From Sabulibacter ruber (lineage in GTDB: Bacteria > Bacteroidota > Bacteroidia > Cytophagales > Hymenobacteraceae), in assembly GCF_017355955.1 (NCBI RefSeq), contig NZ_JAFFID010000003.1, positions 124,001 to 188,000 on the forward strand: a stretch of 64,000 nt of DNA, in the 5' to 3' direction. The position numbers and the translations under genes are program-made. Below the pieces are notes generated by a model. The model saw only the letters and a program-made list of their open reading frames with translations, made no database searches and had not been told where the DNA came from. Positions within the stretch are counted from its first letter, which is position 1, and every line of letters starts with the position of its first letter. Shown in pieces: positions 58,338-64,000 of this stretch.

Positions 58338-59095
58338 AAATCACCTTCTTAGGAACTGGCACCTCTCAGGGAGTACCCGTCATTGGGTGCGAATGTGAGG
58401 TTTGCCGCTCCTTAGATTTCCGGGATAAAAGGCTGCGGGTGTCTATTCTGGTGGAGGTAGGAGGCAGAACACTGGTGATTGACTCCGGGCCAGATTTCAG
58501 ACAGCAAATGCTCAGGGAAAGGGTAAAACGGCTGGATGCGGTGCTGTTCACCCACGAGCACAAAGACCATACGGCCGGTCTGGATGACATACGGGCGTAT
58601 AACTTCATGCAGCACATGGACATGCCCCTGTACGGCGATCAGCGGGTGTTAAACCAGTTACAGCAGGAGTTCAGTTACATCTTCACCAACGCCACGTACC
58701 CTGGCGTTCCCAGGGTTGAACTGAACCCTATCCAGAACGAGCCTTTTGAGGTGTTTGGCATACCGGTGACGCCCATCAACGTACTGCATCACCGGTTACC
58801 CGTGTTCGGGTTCCGGATCGGGGATTTCACCTATATCACCGATGCGAACTTCATCTCTGATGCGGAGAAGGAGAAGATCAAGGGCTCTAAAGTGGTAGTT
58901 CTGAATGCCCTCCGGAAGGAGCCCCACATCTCCCACTTCTCCTTGTCCGAAGCCCTGGCTGTATTGGAGGAAATTGGTCCAGAGCAGGCCTATCTCACCC
59001 ACATAAGTCATCTTCTGGGGTTGCATCAGGAGGTGGAGAAAGAATTGCCATCTTTCGTGAATCTGGCCTATGATGGCCTTGTCCTTAGTTTATAA
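58334..59095 (+). CDS. MBL-fold metallo-hydrolase (PhnP/RNase Z-like)
   Basis: 253 residues from a GTG that overlaps the previous stop; the frame to 58229 is not used. Starts VKITFLGTGTSQGVP, the family opening. A Cys-rich strand follows with GCECEVC (about 18-24). Metal ligands: HEHKDH at 74-79, YITDANF with Asp (about 171-177), and THISHLLGLH near 230-240. The pattern is the PhnP-like branch (cyclic phosphate phosphodiesterases), which often has the extra Cys/His zinc site. Exact substrate unknown. Followed 2 bases later by NFACT. Confidence 0.86.
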   Translation: MKITFLGTGTSQGVPVIGCECEVCRSLDFRDKRLRVSILVEVGGRTLVIDSGPDFRQQMLRERVKRLDAVLFTHEHKDHTAGLDDIRAYNFMQHMDMPLYGDQRVLNQLQQEFSYIFTNATYPGVPRVELNPIQNEPFEVFGIPVTPINVLHHRLPVFGFRIGDFTYITDANFISDAEKEKIKGSKVVVLNALRKEPHISHFSLSEALAVLEEIGPEQAYLTHISHLLGLHQEVEKELPSFVNLAYDGLVLSL

Positions 59096-59097
59096 AC

Positions 59098-60666
59098 GTG
59101 CATCAGAATTATTACTTTTTACGAAAACTGGCCCAAAAACTGGATAGCCAGCTACGAGGCTATACCGTTCAGGCGGCTTTCAGTCAGGAGAAAGATGAGC
59201 TGATGCTTGGTTTATACAAAGACGAGGAGGAGTTTTATATCAAAGCCATCCAGACCTCCACGTTTTCCAGTCTGCAGTTTCCTAAATCCTTTCATCGGGC
59301 CAAACAGAACTCGGTAGACCTGTTTCCAGATTTACTTGGGCAAGAGGTTCTGGAGGTGCTGGTACACCAACAGGAACGGAGCTTTTACATTCGGTTCACC
59401 AACCAACGGGTGCTTCTATTCAAGCTTTTTGGAAATCGCTCCAACGTGGTTCTCTTTGTGGAAGAGGTGGCTAAAGAGCTTTTCCATAAGAAGCTCTCCA
59501 AAGACCTGGAGTTGGATTACCGCTTGATGGATAAAGAGTTCTCGCTGGAGAAAGAGGTTTTCCTGCAACAGCCTCAGAATCTCCGTAAGCTCTTGCCTAC
59601 GCTGGGCGAGGTTCCCTTACTTTACTTACAGGAAAAGGGCTATGACACCGTATCTCCCGAACAGCAGTGGAACATGGTACAAGAGATGCTGCTGGTATTG
59701 GAGAACCCACCCTCCTACTATCTCATCAACCTCAATAAGCAGTTCCGACTTTCACTGCTGCCCCTGGGTGAGATCCAGGAGACCTTTTCTGACCCTATTA
59801 CTGCGCTTAATGCCTTTGTGCCGCAGTATAGGTCGCAGGAATACTTTCAGAAGAACTTTGGTACTACCCATCGGCAGATTAGCAAGCAACTGGAAGGTGC
59901 CCAGAAAATCTGGTGGCAGATACAGGAACAACTGGAGAAGTGGGATCATGGTACTCCTTATGCTCAGACGGCTGACATTATCATGGCCAACCTCACCAAC
60001 ATTCCGGCGGGAAGCAAAGAGGTTGAATTGTATGATTTCTACCATGACACCGCTCGGGTCATTCCTCTGAAATCTACGGAAACACCCCAAAAAACCGCGG
60101 AGCGCCTCTATAAAAAAGCAAAGAACCAGAAAATAGAACTTAAACTGCTGGAGGAACGCGCAACCCGGAAAGAGGGAGAAGTGGAACGCCTCAGCAGGCT
60201 CCTGGATGAACTTGAAGGGGTTGAGACAGCCCAACAGCTTAGAGCTTTCCTAAAACAGCACAGTCCTGCTAAAGCAGAAACCCAGATTGATCTGCCCTAT
60301 CATACCTTTGAGATGATGGGCTACAAGATTCTGGTTGGAAAAAATGCAAAAGCCAATGATAAGCTGACGCTGAAGCATACCCACAAAGACGATTTATGGC
60401 TGCATGCCAAGGATGTTCCTGGCTCCCACGTGGTCATTAAAAACCAGGCCGGGAAAACCATTCCGGCGCCTGTTATGGAAGCCGCTGCTCAGTTAGCCGC
60501 CTTTTACTCTAAACGAAGAACCGATAGCCTCTGCCCTGTTTTATATACCCCAAAAAAGTACGTCAGAAAGGCCAAAGGGGCCGCCCCGGGCTCTGTGATA
60601 GTAGAACGAGAGAAAGTACTTCTGGTAAAGCCTGAGAACCCTTTCAGGCAAAGTTTTGAGGGGTAA
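59098..60666 (+). CDS. NFACT family protein (RqcH-like, DUF814)
   Basis: 522 residues from a GTG. NFACT-N domain (about 1-170) with LFKLFGNRSNVVLF (about 106-119), a long central coiled-coil-like region (about 260-400, KKAKNQKIELKLLEERATRK), and the C-terminal NFACT-R RNA-binding domain (about 400-500) with GYKILVGKNAKANDKLTLKHTHKDDLWLHAKDVPGSHV in pieces. RqcH proteins bind stalled 50S-nascent chain complexes and add alanine tails; others bind fibronectin. The role here is likely ribosome rescue. Last gene of the kinase operon as judged by 2-base spacing. Confidence 0.85.
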   Translation: MHQNYYFLRKLAQKLDSQLRGYTVQAAFSQEKDELMLGLYKDEEEFYIKAIQTSTFSSLQFPKSFHRAKQNSVDLFPDLLGQEVLEVLVHQQERSFYIRFTNQRVLLFKLFGNRSNVVLFVEEVAKELFHKKLSKDLELDYRLMDKEFSLEKEVFLQQPQNLRKLLPTLGEVPLLYLQEKGYDTVSPEQQWNMVQEMLLVLENPPSYYLINLNKQFRLSLLPLGEIQETFSDPITALNAFVPQYRSQEYFQKNFGTTHRQISKQLEGAQKIWWQIQEQLEKWDHGTPYAQTADIIMANLTNIPAGSKEVELYDFYHDTARVIPLKSTETPQKTAERLYKKAKNQKIELKLLEERATRKEGEVERLSRLLDELEGVETAQQLRAFLKQHSPAKAETQIDLPYHTFEMMGYKILVGKNAKANDKLTLKHTHKDDLWLHAKDVPGSHVVIKNQAGKTIPAPVMEAAAQLAAFYSKRRTDSLCPVLYTPKKYVRKAKGAAPGSVIVEREKVLLVKPENPFRQSFEG

Positions 60667-60689
60667 ATTTAGAGGAACCTTTTTGGGGG

Positions 60690-60720
60690 AGTTCTAATGA
60701 AAACACCCTAAAAACAGATT
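60690..60720 (+). repeat. Copy of the recurring intergenic motif
   Basis: AGTTCTAATGAAAACACCC then TAAAAACAGATT; degenerate copy 23 bases after the NFACT gene. Confidence 0.45.
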
Positions 60721-61021
60721 AGAACATTTGTAATTCAATCCTCCCTTACCGGAAGATCCAGATTTACAAGGGTGCTCTTTGGGTATGCGGTTGATGGATT
60801 TTCCTTTCTTTTCCAATGCATCCCTTTTGCAGACGATAACCTGTTCACCACGCGATTTTGAATCTCTCCATAAAACCTAGAAACCTCTGGCCAGAGCTGT
60901 AATACAATCTTGTATACCAAAGAACAGGGTACTACACTCAATTTTTGCCCAAGACCACAGTACCTGCAATCTGACCATATTAGATTAATTAAATAGGTAT
61001 AAGACTAATGCCGTATTGGTG

Positions 61022-61051
61022 TTGTAAATAGTATTTATCTACGTAATTTTG
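61022..61051 (+). promoter_or_regulatory. Promoter of the 61091 gene
   Basis: TTG (61022-61024), 19 bases, TAATTTTG (61044-61051): exact TTG-N19-TAnnTTTG. The ATG is 39 bases downstream. Confidence 0.65.
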
Positions 61052-61090
61052 GCGTTAAGTCACTGATATAAAAATTCAATTTTAGATTTA

Positions 61091-61765
61091 ATGAAGAAAA
61101 TCTACTCACTTCTATTCCTGCTAGCATTAGCTAAGAGTTCCTTTGCGCAAGAAGCCTCGTTTACACCTAAGACTTATTTTGGCATCAAAGGAGGCATTAC
61201 TGAGTTCTCTGTAAAGGGTACTGAGGTTGATCTTATGAGAACCGGCGGAGATGACTTTGTGCCGCACAAGGATGCCACGTACGGCATTACCCTTACCACT
61301 GATTTGAATAAATACCTGCAGTTGAAGCTGGAAGCTAACCGAATAGTAAAAGGGGCCGACCACCAAGGCAACACCTTCTATGAAAGACAACCGAAAACGG
61401 TGACTTACCTCCAGGTTCCAGCACTTATTGGATACAAGTTGCCCCTATCGGCTAATCTTAGACTTTTGGCGGAGGCTGGAATGGCTGTCCACGGAGCAGT
61501 AGTGCCGGTTAAGTATGACCGGCACTACTATGTTCCTGGCACTATTTTCGAAACCCCTAGCATCATGGCCTCGCCTGTTGGAGGAGCAGAAGTAGGCTAT
61601 TATTTCAACAATGTTTATGTGTTTGTGAACTACCGGTATGAATTTGACCGTCAAAAGTATTTTGAGAGGATGAACGGCAGGTATTATCTGCAACACGCTG
61701 GGGGTAGCGCAGTCACAATCGGGTTGATGTTCAGAACAAACAAAGGTTCCTTGAAGCAGAGGTAG
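61091..61765 (+). CDS. Outer-membrane beta-barrel protein
   Basis: 224 residues, signal peptide 1-19 (LAKSSFAQ). The mature part has a repeated strand pattern typical of small OmpW/PorT-like barrels: FGIKGGITEFS, YGITLTTDLNKYLQLKLEANRI, TYLQVPALIGYKLPLSANLRLLAEAG, then GAEVGYYFNNVYVFVNYRYEF. It ends in VTIGLMFRTN, close to the usual aromatic terminal strand. Function unknown. Own promoter; lower GC than the 27-60 kb genes. Confidence 0.78.
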   Translation: MKKIYSLLFLLALAKSSFAQEASFTPKTYFGIKGGITEFSVKGTEVDLMRTGGDDFVPHKDATYGITLTTDLNKYLQLKLEANRIVKGADHQGNTFYERQPKTVTYLQVPALIGYKLPLSANLRLLAEAGMAVHGAVVPVKYDRHYYVPGTIFETPSIMASPVGGAEVGYYFNNVYVFVNYRYEFDRQKYFERMNGRYYLQHAGGSAVTIGLMFRTNKGSLKQR

Positions 61766-62203
61766 TTTGTTTCTTCATAGGCATAAGGTATAATTGCTCC
61801 TTTTGTTCTTGCAGGCGGGGATTATGTTTGATTCCAAAACAAGGGAGCTTAACTTCTCTGCTGTTCTTTCAGGTGTACCGCGTACCTGGTCCTAAGTCAA
61901 AGCAAAGCCTTCTATCTCGGTAAAAATCTATCAAAGGAAAGATTTACGCCGAGATAGAAGGCTTTGCTTATTCCAGTTGACCGAACTGCCTGAACCTACT
62001 ATAACCCACACAAATAGGGCTTTGTCATATTTGTGTGTTCCTTCGTTTATACTTTTTAGAGTAAAGCTTATGCCAACAAATGGATAATAAGTAACATAAC
62101 TTAATCTGATCAAACTTATATCACTTTTGAGCCTTTGTACCTATCAACCCTACACCAAGGTATACGATGATGATTTTAACTCATTAAAATAAGATCGCAG
62201 AAG
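61766..62203. other. Intergenic stretch with a long hairpin
   Basis: Contains the hairpin 61901-61968 only; no gene seen. Confidence 0.5.
61901..61968. repeat. Long inverted repeat
   Basis: AGCAAAGCCTTCTATCTCGG (61901-61920) is the reverse complement of CCGAGATAGAAGGCTTTGCT (61949-61968) and the match goes on inward with TAAAAATCT/AAGATTTA. There is no U-run to make a good terminator, though it could protect or stop transcripts from either side. Confidence 0.7.
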
Positions 62204-63025
62204 TTAATCCCTGATGTATTCCAGGGTTTGCACCAGATCACCGAATCTTATTTCCTTAGGGTAACCTTCAGAATTATACTCGTATTCAATTTTAGTATCA
62301 TTTGCATAGAATATATCTGTTTTGATTTCTACAGGATTATTGGGACTAAAAAAGGCGATAAATTGATGCCCAGTTGATAAAATAGAATTTTCAGGAGCAA
62401 AGAATACATCAATGAACGGGCTTCCAACTCCGCGCCAAGGGTTTTTCTTTGCATCATAAGTAATCCGTGTTGTGTACTCCTTTATAGATAGGGTAGTATC
62501 ATCCAGCCTAAAGAGTTCCTCCTTGATTACATTCCCCCAATCATCAAAAGAAAGCAACAGAGCATGGGATGGTCCAAAGTCTCCCCCAATGTTGACGCGT
62601 TTTGGCCTTCCTCCCGTGTCATATACAAATGAATAAGTACGGGTAGTACGAAAGCCCCGATCAAATTCGGTCACTGTAGCCGACTTCAACCTCCCCGTTT
62701 TATCATAAATAAGAGTGTCACTATCCTCGGGGTATTGTGCGTGAATGAGGCGCCTGTTATTGTCATAAGTATAACTAGAACTAAAGAGCGACCCAATTAT
62801 CTCACTTTTACCCCTATATTCTGTAAGTAAGCCACTCCTGTAAGTATAAGTGAAAGTCAGAAGGTCATTTACATTGATTCTGGTATTCTTAACAAGGACT
62901 TTTGAAAGCCTAGGTTCAGAAGGAAGATGAGTCTCTTCATCCTCATCGGAGCAGGAATAAGATAACAATGAAAGGAGTAGAAGCATGTAAAACAGAATCT
63001 GCTTCAAAGGAATGGGAAGTACCAT
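62204..63025 (-). CDS. Lipoprotein with YD/RHS-like repeats
   Basis: 273 residues. Signal peptide with lipobox LLSYSC, Cys25; the mature part begins SDEDEETHLPSE. From about 55 on there are repeated short hairpins with the pattern Y-x-Y-(D/N)-x2-G/N-R (FTYTYRSGLLTEYRG, SSYTYDNNRRLIHAQ, LIYDKTGRLKSATV, SFVYDTGGRPKRVN, YEYNSEGYPKEIR), as in RHS/YD-repeat or DUF4595-like proteins. It is probably surface-exposed. Function unknown. Confidence 0.72.
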   Translation of the reverse strand: MVLPIPLKQILFYMLLLLSLLSYSCSDEDEETHLPSEPRLSKVLVKNTRINVNDLLTFTYTYRSGLLTEYRGKSEIIGSLFSSSYTYDNNRRLIHAQYPEDSDTLIYDKTGRLKSATVTEFDRGFRTTRTYSFVYDTGGRPKRVNIGGDFGPSHALLLSFDDWGNVIKEELFRLDDTTLSIKEYTTRITYDAKKNPWRGVGSPFIDVFFAPENSILSTGHQFIAFFSPNNPVEIKTDIFYANDTKIEYEYNSEGYPKEIRFGDLVQTLEYIRD

Positions 63026-63124
63026 TTAAAAGTATAAACTTCTTATTATCAGGTGGATAAAATAATTCTATTTATTGGGTGTTGTTTAGTAGTATTAGAC
63101 TTTTCAATACTGTTCCATCGCAAC

Positions 63125-63167
63125 TAAAAAAGAAAAAGCCTTGTAAGTTTTGGCTTACAAGGCTTTT
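63125..63167 (-). terminator. Terminator after tRNA-Leu
   Basis: AAAAGCCTTGTAAG (63134-63147) pairs with CTTACAAGGCTTTT (63154-63167), 6-nt loop; minus strand continues TTTTTCTTTTTT. Confidence 0.88.
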
Positions 63168-63179
63168 AGTTGTTACTAG

Positions 63180-63262
63180 TGCGCGCGGGGAGATTCGAAC
63201 TCCCACACCCGTAGGGCACCACCCCCTCAAGATGGCGTGTCTACCAGTTTCACCACGTGCGC
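63180..63262 (-). tRNA. tRNA-Leu(GAG)
   Basis: 83 nt with a complete cloverleaf. On the minus strand: acceptor GCGCACG, D arm TGGTGAAACTGGTAGACAC, anticodon arm with stem CCATC/GGTGG and loop TTGAGGG (anticodon GAG), long variable arm TGCCCTACGGGTGT and T arm GGGAG-TTCGAAT-CTCCC. The long variable arm marks a class II tRNA, and GAG reads CUC/CUU leucine codons. The 3' CCA is not encoded. Position 5 of the acceptor is an A opposite a C (position 68), a mismatch. Confidence 0.9.
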
Positions 63263-64000
63263 AAATCACGAACAAGGCTTTTCCCCGTTTGATGGTACAA
63301 ATGTATACTATCCTTTCATTCTGTGCAAATCCTTTTCTAAAACTTTTAATCCTTCACTAAGCTTCAATCTTAGAAATAACAGTAACCACCATCTACTTAC
63401 ATTTATTCAATACAACAATAAGCTCTATAGCAGAGTTACTGATTTTCCACATTAACTTAAATAATCGAGACATTTGTAACAATACGAATTACATACATCG
63501 TACAAATCTATTCAAGCTTGCTCTTATAAAACAAACACTTAAATTTAAACATATAAACAAATGCTGCAACATATAAAAACCATATATAAATCAGGAAAGG
63601 CATTAAGGAACCTTGAAAAATAGGTCAAAGTTAAAACATAAAATGAATCACTTTAATTTTAACAATACTGACCATTACCAATATATGCACACAGAAGCCA
63701 TTTTACTTCAAGCAATCAGTTAAGAGATTAAATTAACTGTTTAATAAAACAATCTAATTTAAACTACAACATCACCACATCTATTATTAATATAAACTTA
63801 TAATTCATATTTACATTCTAAAACAAAACCCAACTTAGCAATATAACACCTTAAAATAAACAGGTTAAATAGTAATAAATATTTTCTAGCAATAAAGCCT
63901 ATTTTACAACAACTATCTACTTAAAAAATATATTATTAAATAATCATTCACTTAACACTTTAAAATAACGTATTGCTTACATCCTCGAAATCAAGCTGAA
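63263..64000. other. AT-rich noncoding stretch at window end
   Basis: About 740 bases, strongly AT-rich from about 63300 compared with the rest of the window. No open frame longer than a few dozen codons has a plausible start and family. I see no repeat, insertion sequence end, origin box or RNA gene. Confidence 0.5.

Larger units (their letters stand above)
60667..61090. other. Intergenic stretch before the 61091 gene
   Basis: Contains a motif copy (60690-60720) and the 61091 promoter. A 68-codon frame (60735-60941, -) has no family features or start signal and is not called. Confidence 0.5.

Noticed and set aside
60735..60941. 68-codon minus-strand frame
   Set aside because: No signal peptide, domain or neighbouring context; it is antisense to a noncoding region.

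Overview
The window is chromosomal DNA from a member of the Bacteroidota, most likely order Cytophagales and family Hymenobacteraceae (Rufibacter/Pontibacter-like). The placement is inferred from protein style and regulatory signals: a CarboxypepD_reg/TonB outer-membrane receptor, a YtrA-type GntR with an ABC pair and a GIN-domain protein, transketolase split into two genes, Mpl-type murein ligase, and several promoters of the Bacteroidota form TTG-N19/20-TAnnTTTG with almost no Shine-Dalgarno sequences. The base composition is near 50% GC by eye until the last ~740 bases, which are very AT-rich. No integrase, transposase, phage gene or CRISPR array is visible.

Left part (1-31.7 kb), mostly minus strand: a truncated MBL-fold hydrolase, disordered and lipoprotein genes, a transglutaminase-like protein, an S9 peptidase, a flavin/2Fe-2S reductase, a TonB-type receptor, the ABC/GntR/GIN operon with a recognisable promoter and operator, a methionine sulfoxide reductase cluster (MsrA, two MsrB and a P-loop kinase), a duplicated bacterial PH-domain gene whose second copy is broken next to a CBM6-like/nucleoside hydrolase gene, a sialate O-acetylesterase, a GyrI-like protein, envelope proteins of unknown role, an S41 protease, GH15, a GNAT acetyltransferase and dnaB.

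Centre (31.7-32.3 kb): the divergent dnaB-mpl gap carries four DnaA-box-like 9-mers in two pairs, a REP-type inverted pair and two copies of a recurring intergenic motif. Gene direction flips here: about 22 of 28 genes to the left are on the minus strand and about 21 of 27 to the right are on the plus strand. This makes the gap a candidate replication origin, or at least a DnaA-controlled region.

Right part (32.3-64 kb), mostly plus strand: mpl and a DEDDh exonuclease, an M48 lipoprotein followed by a 25-residue membrane microprotein, FAH-family hydrolase overlapping an M23 peptidase, Bcp peroxiredoxin, transketolase N and C subunits separated by a VWA-domain gene, an ECF sigma/anti-sigma-like/Spy-like operon, a class-III aminotransferase, an SLC13 permease with RCK_C domains, 6-phosphofructokinase (with Asn at the usual Asp103), miaA and a GT4 glycosyltransferase, a 1754-residue hybrid histidine kinase followed in the same operon by a receiver protein, an unknown 92-residue protein, an MBL hydrolase and an NFACT (RqcH-like) protein, then envelope proteins and tRNA-Leu(GAG). 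Noncoding DNA between these genes is rich in several families of palindromic elements and a degenerate ~30-nt motif present about 16 times.
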